Assembly: GCA_003956705.1 (NCBI GenBank)
Contig: QZCP01000060.1
Coordinates: 1 to 64,000 of the forward strand
Source of the DNA: Brevipalpus yothersi
Lineage: Eukaryota > Arthropoda > Arachnida > Trombidiformes > Tenuipalpidae
Length of the DNA stretch: 64,000 nt
Reading direction: 5' to 3'
The number at the start of each line of letters is the position of its first letter. Position 1 is the stretch's first letter. The translations under genes were made by a program, and so were the position numbers. Below the pieces are notes generated by a model. That model was not told the origin of the DNA, made no database searches, and worked only from the letters and a program-made list of their open reading frames with translations. Below, one piece after another: positions 1 through 14,200 of this stretch.

Positions 1-73
<73 letters not shown>
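1..73. repeat. (TC)n microsatellite at window edge
   Basis: An uninterrupted TC dinucleotide run starts at the first base of the window, so its full length is unknown. Confidence 0.97.
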
Positions 74-77
<4 letters not shown>

Positions 78-3000
78 AGTCTTGGCGACATTTCTGAATG
101 TTCTTTCTTCTTCTCAGTGAAGATATGTAAGGAGAACTATATATATACACACACACATACGCAAGATGACTACCTAGAATGCTGACAAAAGAGAGTAAGA
201 CAGCGACACTTCAATCTGGGTTTGAATTCACTTAAGTGCAAAATCAACCGAAATTGGTAAGAAAGTGAATTTCCTGAGCAACTAAGAAGCTTCAAGTTAC
301 TCTTTTTATGCTGGTACATACTATGGATTAGTTCTTTTTTTGCTAGAGCCCTACTACTACCATCACCTATAGTTTGAGAACATTTGGTCATTTTGTTTTT
401 CCGCTACAAAAACAATGAACAAAATGTTGTCCTCCATCTAATGATTAGATTTCAGTCAGTCCAACTTTTCAACCTTTCCAATGTGATTCAATCATGGGCA
501 CTTTTTTTCTTCGCCTTTCAGTGATTTCTGGGCACAATCTCTGCTGAACCCTGATGTGAACATTTATATCTCTATCATTAGATGAAAAACTTCACTTGAA
601 AAGACAATAATAGCTTCTACTAATTATTCTTGGATAAGCCTTAAGATTTGATGAAGCGTAGCAGGTCCTCATGGAAGATTTGGTGTGTGTGAGTGTGTGT
701 GCGTAAGTGTGTTTGGATCGATTGGGAAAATGATGTCTATAGTTGCGAAATGCTCTGATTGAAGACAGTGTGGGGTGAAACTTTTGATAATAATAATAAT
801 ACACTCCAATCAGTGTTTTGAAATTCGATTTGAAACTATGGAATCGTAATACCACTCAAATCTGACCATTTCAAGCAATCATCGAATAATGACTTCTATA
901 GACTATCATTATCATTACCTCTTCAAAGGGTATTCATCTAGCTATTAAGAGACTGTCTACAGATTGCAAAACCTCATTTTTCTATGAGTAAACTATATAT
1001 TTCTATCTCTTCTGATATGAGAAAATCTCACTACTATTCTCATGGTACTCATTTGTTTTCTTTACACCTGCTGTGAAGTTTTTCTGAAGAAAAAATTTGG
1101 TAATCTCAGCCAGAAGATTATGAATTTCGATCGGAAATTCTATACAATGATAAATTAGAACGAAAAAGATTTGATTGAAGAAAATTGGTATCGATAGGAA
1201 ATGGAATGCTGCAAATCCATTTGTACTCTCTTTCTCTCAAAAATGGTAATCAAGTAACGAGAAAAAGTGAGATTCATTTGAATCTCAAATTCTCTACTCC
1301 ATCTATCAACCTTTCTCGAATATCTTCTAAGGAGAGGAAGATAAAAAGAAAGAGAGAAAGAGAGAGAGAAGATAAAAAAAACTTTCTAACTCACTAGCAA
1401 CTTGTTTGCCAGCATTTCATTCCATTATAACATGCAAAATGCAAGCTCAAAGGAGTACAGTTTCCTGTGAACATAGGCACACACATGAAAGAAGGAGAGA
1501 GAGAGTCGTAATGTAAAGAATTCCAAAGGAATTGAAAAGCTTTCAAGAGTATTTGTGTAAGGTATAAAATGAAGAAGAAGAGACGCCTAGAGACGAAGTT
1601 TCAGTCTCTTTTAGCGTAAGTCACACTGTGAATATACATATATATTTCTTTGGATTTCCATTAAAGAAAGGCTTTTTAGAGAGATATTGTGTTGTCATAA
1701 TTTCAGGGTATCTATAAGCTGGTTGAGAGGACTATCAACGAAAATTTTGACCAAAAAAGCTCTAATGGAAGAAATACTCATCGTTTAATCGTTTAACTAG
1801 TGGAACGAGATCCATTCAATCCGAAAAACTTTTCTCCTAATTTGTATTATTCCAAGATGACTTCGTTTTCTTGAGACTCATCGAAGACTAGAATAGTAAG
1901 CTAAAGAGGCTATTTATCATTCTAGAAGCAAATCCTGCTACCCTCTTAAGTGAATGGATAAACTGAATCATTGTGAGATAAATATAAAGTTTGAAAAGAA
2001 AAATGCTGATAAATCGAAACGAATCAATATTGAAAAAATCACCCCTGTAAACAGTGTGGAAGAATAAGAAAGAAGAGAAAAGGGTACATGAGATCCGAAT
2101 ATTGAGTAATAAATTTGTATTCGGAACCACTCTTAGAACAACATATTCTCTAAAATGAGGAAGCCTCCTTATTTCAATTCTCTACTCTCATTTCCTTTTA
2201 GGCATTCCTTCTCGTCTCTTTTACTTTGGTTTGACTTTTATCAAAAGTTGCTCGCATGGAGACATGCTATGAGAAGAAGAAATAAAGGAATAGAATTGTG
2301 ATCAAAAAGATTTTTGAATAGGAGAAGAAAAGATGACGAAGAAAAAGTTCCAAGATCGAAGATGAGCAAGAACATGGAATATATGAGCTCAATAGTGGAA
2401 TATTATTTTTTTTTCTCTTTTTTTTCTCTATTCTATTCACCATGATGATAGATATTGATCGAGTTAGATAGAGAATATGAAGCATCAAAACCATCTATTC
2501 TCTTCTTATACTTTTTTATTTGAGGCTTTTGATTCTCTTTCTCTCTTCTTTTGATATTAACATGACTTGCTTCCCCAGCCACCATGATGGAAATTCATTC
2601 GAAAGGAATGAAAGGATATATATCTAGAGCAAAGAAGGTTAGATAGGGAGAAGGGAATGAAGCGAAAAAAATGGATTCCTCAATCGACCACATGAACAAC
2701 ACTTGAAAAAAGCGGATAAGAAGATCAGCTTGTTCATGTTAGAAAATTTTTGTGGGATTCTTGTTTCGAAATTTCTGTTCGACCAGATCATCTCTTTGGG
2801 TCAAAAAAGTTCACAATCAGCATCAGAAAAATTTGAGCGAAAATTTCTTGGACCGATGAGAATGGAGAAGGAAAATGAATGAATTTTATGTGCTCCAAGA
2901 ATCAATTCGGTCAGTGAATTTTCCCATGAACATCCAGGCTGTATATCTATCGAAGTACCTAAAAGATTGATAGTGATCCAAAATAAACACGAAAATTACT

Positions 3001-3410
3001 GAGAATCGAAAGACTGAAAGTTTGAATTCGAAGAATCTACTGAACCTGCGGTGTATACCATGACCCAGTGAGAAGAATCTCAGTAGCAAAAGAGCTGAGA
3101 TACTTGAGATTCTTTAGTTCTGATGAACAGAATACTCATTCAAATAGATATATTGAAGTGGAAATGATCCTGATAGCTTTTCTAATGGTCAGTATTTCTA
3201 ACTATCTACAAGAAATCGATGGATAAGAGAGGATGAAGAGTGATTCACTTGAATACTGATGATTGCAGTTGTGATCCCGGTGGATTGTCCACAGGCTACA
3301 TTCATCGAATTACTTTTCGTCTGTTTTTCCTTTTTCTACTAATTTTGTGGATCCCAATTATCCATCTCTATTGATCCTCAACTATCTGAAAGCCACTAGA
3401 TACCCTATTC

Positions 3411-3415
<5 letters not shown>

Positions 3416-3465
<50 letters not shown>
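3416..3465. repeat. (GA)n microsatellite
   Basis: About 50 bases of perfect GA repeat. Confidence 0.95.
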
Positions 3466-3468
<3 letters not shown>

Positions 3469-4256
3469 CGAAACTGATTCGGAATGCATGTTTTTTTCCT
3501 CACTTCTCCAATATCAGCGAAAAAGAATATCCACTGACACACAAATGAGATCCTCAATTAGGTGTATAACATTTATGTAGATGTATCTATCTATCTTCCA
3601 CATTTTGCCAACGTATATTCACATTTTTTGCCTTTCTTTGTACAATAATAACAATGGCTGTCCAATGGTGAACCTTAATGAACGGTGTGATCAAAGGGTG
3701 AGAACATGAGGAAGCTTCTCTTGATATGTAATAGTAACAAGAACGTGAAACGATATTCATTACACTTTTTTTACTCTCACAACTCATCATCCATCTCTAT
3801 CCATCTTCTCTAATCTATCTTTTTTTAGTTCTCCATTTTTTCCTCCTATTCCACAGATTACTGCCATCACAGTTGAGATTCTCATAGAGACATAGATCCA
3901 TGCATAGGACCAGAGACCGATCATCTTCATCTAGGCTGACTTCCATGGTATCATCATCCACCACTACATGTTATGTTGTATATGTTGTATCGTTCTGATG
4001 GGATCCTGATTCTTGTGTATTCTTTCATTCACTTAAAATTATTGGATCTATCAACAACTTTTTCTTCTCGCTACGTAGGTGTATAAAACAATATTTTCAG
4101 TTTTCTTGAGCTCTTAGGCTACAAACATTTCTCTCATCATGGCCAAGAAGGCCCTTTCCTATCTGTAAGTGTGTTATGAGAGTTCGGACAAGTGAAAAGA
4201 GAAAAGACAAGCTATATATATATAAACACACAAAATATAACGAAACAAGCCAACTG

Positions 4257-4259
<3 letters not shown>

Positions 4260-4317
<58 letters not shown>
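4260..4317. repeat. (GA)n microsatellite
   Basis: About 58 bases of perfect GA repeat. Confidence 0.95.
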
Positions 4318-4320
<3 letters not shown>

Positions 4321-6028
4321 TTGAAGCTCAAATACAATTGGAGAAGAAGATGAGAAATGAGACTGTGTCTTGGAAAGATGAATGTGCATCATCATAAAAA
4401 GACGTGATAAAATTCTTCCTCTTCTCCTTGTATTCAGCATTCATTTCTTCTTTTTTTTTCGGAATCCATTTTTCAGCAACACTCATACACATGCAGTGAC
4501 CATGGAGGAGAGAAGGAAAAAAGGAGGACAAGTCATCATCATGGATTGGATATCATGGCATGGAGACTATCATTCTTTTTTTTGGAACTGAAAGTTCAAC
4601 TTTTGGGAATAAATAAAGATTTTTCCATTATATATTGGAGCACTCTATGTAGAGTATTTTGCGTTAATGCTTGGATGATTCCCAAAAATATAAGGCCAAA
4701 AGTGGCCAGATTAGATGAGTGATTAGAGCAAAAATCAAAGTTATGAATGGAGATCAATATTAATCAGGAGCCAAAGTCCATGATTGTGTTGCTAATTTTT
4801 CACCATATTCTGAGGAGGAATATTGCAACATCATGGTTCCTGCTTCAGAAAAAAAGTGTAAAAATTACGAAGCTTATATCGCTCACTGTTATGTATATAT
4901 TCTGATGGAATACTTTTTGGCTCCATTCACCAGACATCGAGGTTGCATTTGATCCAAGTTTCCTGTGCATAGCTCTTCCTCACCCAGATTATCTGCACAG
5001 ATTTTGTGTATATGTATATACCACATTCTTTGCCTATCTCTAGTTGATAAAAATGAGAGCATGGGAGGCACAAGGGGATATGAGGCACATCAGAGAGCAG
5101 TGTTGGTGAATAATGTACAATATTCCAAAGTACCGATTTGGGCCTCATGATGTATGATGGAGCGTTTTACTGGCCATCTTCATTATTGAGGCAAGCTCAC
5201 ACACATGGGCACATTTTGATTGTGGGAAGCTTAGAAGAGAAAGAATATCATGGAATATGAATGCATTCAGAATAAGAAGATAAGAGGGAAGAACTCATCT
5301 ATCGTAAATATTCAGCAACACATCAGAAATTGGTTAATTAGGCATATATGCAAAATTAGGCAAAAGCGAGAAGAGAGAGAGAGAGAGAGGAGAAAAGAGT
5401 AAGAGAAGTAATAGTATTATCATTTATATATTCGCATTTCATCTTTTTACTGCATCTTTTTCTTCACCTTATTTCATATTTCATCACCATTATCTCAGTA
5501 TAATTTCAAACAGCTCAAGACCTTTGGTGATATTATTATTTTTATCGTTCCTTACTTTGCTATAGTTTTTTCTTCATCGATATCTTTGAACTGTTTTCTT
5601 ATTCTTTTCATGAACTTATAAGATTCTCCTCCTTTCCTCTGAGCTATCAAAATCTTGAATACATATATCTTTCCAAGTCTTTTTCTCTTTGCTTACTCTC
5701 TCCTTCTGCTTTCTACTCCCAACGGAAGTAGATGAGTATCATGATCGTCAGTAGAATTCCGAAATACTTCATAGAATGAAAGTATAAAGATGATGGTGAT
5801 CAGATCTTGGATCGATCAAATCGATTGTGGATCCATGAACGCTCCAGTTCACTATATATGTGTGTGTTTATATGTGTAGAAGAGAATGAAGAAAGAAAGA
5901 AGATGGAATATCCAACACGATGATATGGGTTAAGATGAGTGGGAAGATGCTGAATGCTGATATATATATACGATGTGCTCTGGTGTTGATGTTATTCTAT
6001 GAGAAGTGAAATCGACTTGAGATCTTTC

Positions 6029-6053
6029 CTCTCTCTCTCTCTCTCTCTCTCTT
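6029..6053. repeat. (CT)n microsatellite
   Basis: About 25 bases of CT repeat. Confidence 0.9.
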
Positions 6054-6971
6054 TCCGTCTAGGTTTTATAGAAGATGAGCTTTGTGCTTCACTTTCTATG
6101 GATTTTGCTTGTGAGCAGTTGGAGTTGGCCTGGTTCGTGTTCTTCATTGAATCAAGTGACATTCTCTTGATGAGAGGGAAGACTGCGAATGATGGTGATG
6201 ATCAGAACGATACGAATAAGAGAATAAGAGGATGGAGCAAAAGAAGCTGTGAAGGTAGATAGAGAGAAGATGAGAGAAGAGGAGGAATGATACCAAGATA
6301 TTTGAACAAAGTCAGTAAAAGAAGGAGGATGAACCATGTTGACAAGTTTCCCAAGGATTCTCTTTCTCTCCTTTCTTCACTGTTGGTATGTGTGTCTGTA
6401 ACATCAATTGATTAGGATTTTCCTTCACACACTCTTCATACCAAAGAAAGGCATGCATATGTGTATTCTATGATTACTACAAGATGAATTATGTGCCTAT
6501 CATGCACTTGTGCTCGCAAGTGTGTGCATATTTGTGATTGGAACAACAGAAAAATTTAGCATGCATTCGAAATGTGTGTAACTTTACTGCTTATGAAAAT
6601 ATTTCACTGTCCAAAATTTGTCATGATTCAAATATTTAATTCATGTTCTGTTTGACATAATCTGAGTCTGATTATATTGGATGAGAGAACCTTTCGGTCA
6701 GATAGAATACTTTCTCTTTTTCTCTCTCTCCCAGTCATTTCAAATCATTCCCAACAGACAGGTAATAATAAAGGTTACAATCCAATCCCAGTAGAGGTTT
6801 AACTTTAACCTTTATGCATTTCAATCTGCTAGCCTTTAACTGCTTTCAACTGAAATCTATTCGAATTATTTTGCTCTAGATAACGAAATGAAATCAGATG
6901 ATAGACAAATGTGAGAAGAAAAATCAATGAACATCTTATTACTTAGGCAAATTTTCTCAGCTTCCAAAATA

Positions 6972-6979
<8 letters not shown>

Positions 6980-7008
<29 letters not shown>
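6980..7008. repeat. (GA)n microsatellite after an A-run
   Basis: A run of A is followed by a GA repeat of about 28 bases. Confidence 0.9.
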
Positions 7009-7010
<2 letters not shown>

Positions 7011-7239
7011 TATACAACTACGTTTACAAATACTTTATGCACTTGGTTGCTCATGAGAGCAAATTCATACAGGATTCCAATCGATTATAGCTGAAGTCAT
7101 CATACAAATTTAAATGAAAGTCACTTTTTCCAAGTCTCCATCAGAATTATATGACATGATTTCGCCTCTTAAGCAAGTGCTCTTTTCTCTACTAAATTTT
7201 GCATCTTGTTATCATTATTGTGTAACTCTGAGATTTCTT

Positions 7240-7246
<7 letters not shown>

Positions 7247-7281
<35 letters not shown>
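7247..7281. repeat. (TC)n microsatellite after a C-run
   Basis: A short C run leads into about 35 bases of TC repeat. Confidence 0.93.
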
Positions 7282-7283
<2 letters not shown>

Positions 7284-10200
7284 AATGATTGCACCATAAT
7301 TTCGAGCTATTTTCATGGAACATCTCATCTCTCTCGACTTTCTATTCTCATTCATATACATATACACATTTTGCGCATCTGTATTTTGCAGCATCCTTTT
7401 TTCTTCCAGCCAAATGCTCTAATTTTCATCCCATAGCTTCCATACTACTACCATCCTGCAAGTATTCTCCAGAGTTATGATAATAACCATAATATTACTG
7501 CTACCAATATAAAGTAAATGTATGGTAGACTTTGTGTGTATGTACGTGAAGCGAAAAATATTTTCCCTCAATAACCCGGAGGATAGATTCTTCCAAGTTA
7601 GTATGCAAATTTTGATATGGGCTGGTAGAGCTGCTTGATTGCACTGGAGCGTATTGATGAGTATAGCATAGAGTATAGAACTGAAAATTGTTTGGGATGT
7701 GTATACAATGTTGGTGCATGATGAGCATCATATTATATCCGTACCACGGTAGAATGTGTGTATGTGTGTGTATCAGAGTTAATGAACAATGATCAGCGAA
7801 AAAGAAAGTGAATTGAGCTGTATGCAAGGGGAAGGACGAGAATGAGAAGAAGAATAATAAAAGAAAAAAAATAAAAGCACAAGACAATGAAGAAAAACGC
7901 TTAAGACAGTGAAAAAGAGGCTCAAGAATGTTTAGCTCTGACAGCAATCAGGGGCTCAGTAAGTGAAAGAGCACCTGAGATACTAAGCTGATACAATACA
8001 CCAAAGAATAAGATGAGTAGTAATTCACTTTGAACAAATAGTAAATCCATGTGAATCAGTAGAAAAGAAAGAATGTGGGTATTCTCACAGTCTTCCATGT
8101 TGTCCAGTTGAATCTTTTTCTAGACAGTGGAGAAAATGCAGAGGGTGCATCAGATAGAGAGAGAAACTAAAGGAAGAATACTAGTTCCAAATCGAAATAC
8201 AGGAAAAAAATCACTCAAAATTGTGTATCCAGTGGATTACGATCATTGTTCACGATCGCTTTAAGATGAGCTTTATCAGTCATCAAATGATCCTACAACA
8301 ATCCAAAATTACAATTTGACATTTTCTCAGTCAAAAATGGTAATTTTTTCACCAAAAAATATGAATTCAGTGAATTGATCAGAAATTCTACGAGAATCAT
8401 TTTGTAGTGGAAAAAGATCAGCTGTTTAGAGGTTTGTCTAACTGGCTCAAAACTAAGTGAAGAGAAATACCATTTTGCTTTTGCATTCTTCCCATAATAC
8501 TAGTCTCATTATCACTCTCATCAAGCTCATCATTTGAAGAGAATATTCATAGATTATTAGTGTTTATGTGTGTGAGAGGCAAAGAAAAAAGTGTCTGATA
8601 CTGATGACCTTTGCGATGATATTAGAGAATTGAGATTTTTTTGAGCAAAACTTTTAGCATACTTATTTCTCCCTGTCTATGACTACTACTACTACTACTG
8701 ATGGCTTGAAATCCTGTTCACTTAATGTCAGCTTGGTTGCCTTCTAGCCAATCTTTACCCTTACTCTGACTCTGGCTGTATTTCTCCTTTTTATTTCTCT
8801 TTTTGCTTGCAAGTTCCATCAAGTTAACTCAATTAATTAGCCATTTATTCCGCTCAAGCTTGACAGCTTTTACCTTCTATAAATAATCATGCTTAAGCAT
8901 TATCAGAGAAATACACACAGCTATTCTCACAAGGCAAACATCTACCGACAAGCGGATCGATTGATATTCATAGGCAAAATGTGTCTTGCCTGAGAGTGTG
9001 TTGGTGTGAGTTGAGCTTCAGGCACAAGGTTAGACATGAGAAAATCCTTTAAAAGGCTAACTTGACTATTAAGGCACAACTTATCCGCGAAGTTAATCTT
9101 GACCCATTGGAGATAGAGTGTCCCATTTTTATATATATATAAAAAGATTTTCTTCCAACGCATGAGGGAGAAGAAGGGAATATTCTCGGAAATATTTTTC
9201 ATCTTGCATACTGAATTCTGGGGCTCATATAAATGTATAAATGGAAAGCTGCATAAAGTTTGGACATGTATAACTGGATATATTTTATTCCTGGAAAAGG
9301 GAAAAGGAAAAATATTATAGATTTTGTATCAATAGAGCCAGTAACTGTGCAAAGAATGCACAGTCAAGTAGCATTCCTTATTGACTTATTTTTTGTTGAA
9401 AAAAATTTTTTCTTGCTCCTCTTCTTTTCTTTCTCTTTTCTTTATCAATTTTTTCTCTTATATCACTACAGGATGTAGAAGAGCAAACTTTTTGTACTTT
9501 TCGATTGAGCATCCATTGCACTGCCAAAAATTTTTCAGCTCTATTCAGCTTTTTTTCTCTCTTTCTCTCTCTATCTTATTTTCTTGCTCTGTGTTCCCAT
9601 TTTGAGAATCTTCGTTGAACCAAGTTTACTCATGGAAAAAGTAGAGAGCAAGAAGAGGAGGAAGAAAAATCAGAAGATCATACAATCGATTCTTCTTTTG
9701 TTGTTCAAAATGAGCTCTCTCACATACAGAATTTCCACTATTCTTGCTGATGCTTAGAAAACGAAATGTATATCGACTATCCATGATGATGTCCTTTGAA
9801 TGGATCAAGTATTTCAGATGGAGACTCGATTACATTGGACCAAGAAAAAAATGTGTGTCTATATATGTACCGTTAAGCGAACATTTATGCACATACGTGC
9901 ACATAAATTTTAAGCATCGACTATTTTCTTTTCCATTCTATTCCATCTGATTGACCCTCAACTTGATGGTGGATACAGTTTAAAGTTGAAATTGATAAAA
10001 GATTTTCGAGTGATCATTTGTCAAAAGGTCAAAAAATGATATGGTTATAAATTGGGAAAAAAATTTAAATCGATCATCCTCAGTCCATCATCTATTCTTA
10101 CGATTAAGGGCGTGTGAAGGTTGCATTTGTGGAAATATTCTCATAGAATGAAAGAACCCAATAGGAAAAAATAGATATCACATGATCCCAGAGAATTCTA

Positions 10201-10321
10201 ATCAAGAAAAAACTTCCTTCATTCATTTATAGCCCGAATATATCCTTGGATGATCATCCAATGACTACTCATCAACGTTTCCCAGTCCATGAATAACTGG
10301 AGTGTGAATGTTCAAAGGAAT

Positions 10322-10324
<3 letters not shown>

Positions 10325-10382
<58 letters not shown>
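10325..10382. repeat. (GA)n microsatellite
   Basis: About 58 bases of perfect GA repeat. Confidence 0.95.
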
Positions 10383-10386
<4 letters not shown>

Positions 10387-11139
10387 AAGAAATTCTTCAC
10401 ATTCTATCATGATCGTTACAAATTATTTCCACCTGAATGAGGACAATAATCACACACATAAACCCACTTGCTCTATCGAGCGAATATATATCCTTTACAA
10501 TTTATGTTTGTACTGGTTCCTCTGGAATTGGGCTAGTAGGTTGTCCAAACGTTGGATGACAATATATATGTGTGTGAGTGTGATCCTTTGGACAGCAGCA
10601 GCAGTCGATGTGTAAATCTTCTATAGTTGGACACAGAGTCTATTCAAATAGCCCTGGTTGATGCCGGAATGTGGTGATGGTGAAAACAGTTGAAGTGGAG
10701 TACCAAAAAATCTAGGTCAAAGTAAAAATTTTACCCAAATACCATATAACAATATAACTATATGTATGTGTATTTGCTGGGAATACTCCATCGTCCGAAT
10801 GGTAGTAGTGTAAAGTGTAAATTGACTAGCAAATGAATAGCTTGAAGCAATTTTATTCTCGAAAAAATCTAATGCGTTAAAGGAATCTTTCAAGCAACGG
10901 AGTGACAAGAGCATACTTTAACCTTTAGTTTTTTCGTGAGAAATGCAATAAGTATGCATCAAAAACTAGTGTATCTTGGATGTTCGTCGAGTGCTCTAAC
11001 CAGAAAAGAAATAAGATGATGGGGAGTAAAATCGATGGGAAAGTGGGTAAAAAAATGAAGATATACTAAAATCGTGTTGAAAGTCAGTTCATCATCTTAA
11101 GTCTCATGAGAGGTATGCTGATATACTTCTCGAAAAAGG

Positions 11140-11142
<3 letters not shown>

Positions 11143-11197
<55 letters not shown>
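11143..11197. repeat. (TC)n microsatellite
   Basis: About 55 bases of perfect TC repeat. Confidence 0.95.
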
Positions 11198-11200
<3 letters not shown>

Positions 11201-14200
11201 ACGACATGAGTTTATATTTGAGAATTGAAAAATACCTTGAAATTGAAGATACCTATGAGCTCATAAGTTTTCTCACACAAGCAACAACAGCACTTCTTGA
11301 GTCTTGTTGATAAGTGAATGATAATAATAATAAAAATAATGATAATGGAAGTGAAAGTATGAAGACGAAAAATGAAGATGATGAAGAGTGATGATTGAGC
11401 TCACTTTTTCTATCGGCCCAGGATCATTAAAATTTCTCAGAATACACACTATGAAATATGGTGTATGAGAATGAAAGAAAAAGAGAAAAAAATTAGACAC
11501 CTTTAATCTATGGAATATGAATGTATGGTTCTGGGAGAGGCATGTTCTCGTCATTTTTGGTAAAGATGGATAAGAATTGCAGTGCAAAAAACCTGTAGAG
11601 TTCAACCATTCTAGCACCTCCATTTCAAAACAATGTCAAAGATGCTGATATTCGAACAAGAGTGTCAGATGAAAGTACATCTATTCCTTGGATCTACAGT
11701 CTCTATATCATTAGAAAGAAACAGAAAGAACCAAGAATGATTACCATAAATACTGTTCAGAATACACACAATTAAGCTGAGCACAGATAGAATTCAATTT
11801 CAGTGTTGTTATATATTTCAACATTTCCGTAATCATTATCAAAAGCTATTTTCCAACAAGGTTGTATACAATTTGTTTCCGGATGTTTACTCATCGTATG
11901 AGTATATATCGTTGAAAAGAGCTTTGAATGAGCTGATATAGTTTAAATGTTTCGATGAGAAGTAAACATCATAGAAAGAGAATGAAGAGAGAGAGAGAGA
12001 GGAAATCCTTTGTATTAATATAGAATGATCGAAACGATGAAATATTCTCATAGATAGCTCATCGAAATGGAGATGAAAAGAGGAATAATAGGAATAGATG
12101 GATAAAGAGAGGTTTACTCCACTCTATTCTGTATGTATTATGAATGGCTATTTAAAGTATATGAATCATGCATGATATGGCGTGAGGAAAATCGGTTTAT
12201 CGAAAGAGAGGAAGATGGGCTTATGATCAAGAAAGGTGAGTTTTTCCCAAAGTATTACACAAAAAAGAGATAGAAAAAATGAAATGCCTATTGAACGTGA
12301 TTTGAGAGAAAATTTTAAAAGAGGACCACATTTTACAGTAACCCACGGCAAATTGCATCAGCGATGAAAAGTGTTTGATGGAATATTGCCAATTTTATCC
12401 AATCATTCATCGGTATAGTAGCTGATATTTTTGGAAAAAATATCCTCAGATTTTAAGCTGTCCTCTGAAGCTTGATTGTATGATATTCCCTGAAAGGACA
12501 AAATCAGCGATTCTAAGCACGAATTGTGAGCGCGAGTGAAAGCTTTTTCAAAATAACCTGGAGATGTTTCTATCTCATTTACAGTGTAAGAATCAAAATA
12601 AGCTCAAAGTGTTTTTGGAAGAATTTTTTCAGAATTGATTGGAGTGACTGAAATAACCAAATCAATCGAAACTGCTCAGATAAGGTAGCACACGAGTTTG
12701 TGATTTACTCACAAAAGCTCAATCGATAATCAACCTTTGATATTACTGGCAAAGATAGTGAAGTTAGGTGAAATCTTTAAAAAGTTCAAGATTCCGTAGA
12801 AAATCCTCAAGATGAGCCGTCTTTTTCACAACGAGAATTGAGTTTAAATTGATTATCTAGATATTCCTTGAATGAAAGCCTTGTTATTCGCTAATCTTAG
12901 AACTGTTCAACAATGAATAGCTAAAACTTATCTTGAAAGAAAAAAAACTCTTTTTTGTTCTCCAATCTTTTTCTCTCTCGCTAAGAATGAAAAACAACAG
13001 TAATTTCCAAGAAAATAGGAAATTAAATTCTCTAGAAGATTTTCTTCTCACTTTCTTGCTGGAAGACTGATCATAGATTAAAAGGAATCGAGGCTTGATT
13101 CTAGTGATTTTATCCTCAAAGAATACTTTCGCTTTCGTTCACATTTGTATTGCATTACTCATGTGAATTTGGGTCTCCAAAGTGAAGGCAATCAACGAAA
13201 ATGAGAAAAATGAGAGTAATCATGAATAAATGAGCATTGCGTAAGCATAAATTGTGATGGTTGTGTATATATATTCCATCCATCTATAAGTGTATGTATA
13301 ACCAAAAATGATACTCAAAACTTACACCTATTCACCCAAATCAATATCGATTTATTGATCTTCCATGAGAATTAATCACCAAGGTCTACACAAGATCACT
13401 TTTGTTACTATTTTTGATCCATATTTTTCCTTGACACTTAATCTTGAATTCGCTCTCTTTCTCTTTCTCATCAAATTGTCCATCTCATTATCATTACCAT
13501 CACCATAATCATCTTTTCCTTTTCCTCTTCTGTCCACCATCATCATAATAAATGATGAATCGGAGTAAAGATTTGAGTTGATTATATTATTGTATCTTGA
13601 CACGACATTATCCATAAATGAACTTGAAGAGCTTAACTGACCATTTGAGGGACATCAAAGAAGTATCTTATACATGAGTTTGATAGTAGATTTGGTATGT
13701 CACGGAGGAAAAAAGATGATACATGCATACCATCATGCTCTGAACTTTATCACAAAAATATACCCAAAAGAATCGAAAAGTAATCAAAAAATGATTTTCA
13801 ATGTTAAAGATTGTGTGTATCTAAAATCGGCATTCATACATATACACTATCGGTCGAGGAAAAAAGTTCCCAGAATCATTCACCAACGAAATCATGCTCT
13901 CATTGATATTTCCATGTATAATCTATTTGGGTGAGAAAAAAAGAGTGTATTCTTCAGGGTAATACGATATGATTATCATTATGGATAAAAAAAAACGTAC
14001 AGAGAATCGTCGATGTTGGCAACTTTCAATATGACAAAAGAAGATGGATTGGATGGTAAACATAGAAGAGAAGATTTCAAAGGACTTTCGATCGAATCTG
14101 GTTAAGAATGCATCATGATACCAGAATTAAGTGAAGTGCCTCCTTTATTCTCTATTTTATTTGACCTTTTTTTTCAATGCACAAAGCAGATTTTTTAAGA

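Noticed and set aside
7501..7947. 148-codon minus-strand open frame
   Set aside because: Dominated by Phe, Ser and His repeats from TG- and GA-rich DNA, with no homology recognised.
10230..10500. ATATCCTT words resembling U12-type splice donors (near 10,237 and 10,489)
   Set aside because: There are no flanking exons and no branch-site or acceptor partner. AT-rich sequence gives such words by chance.
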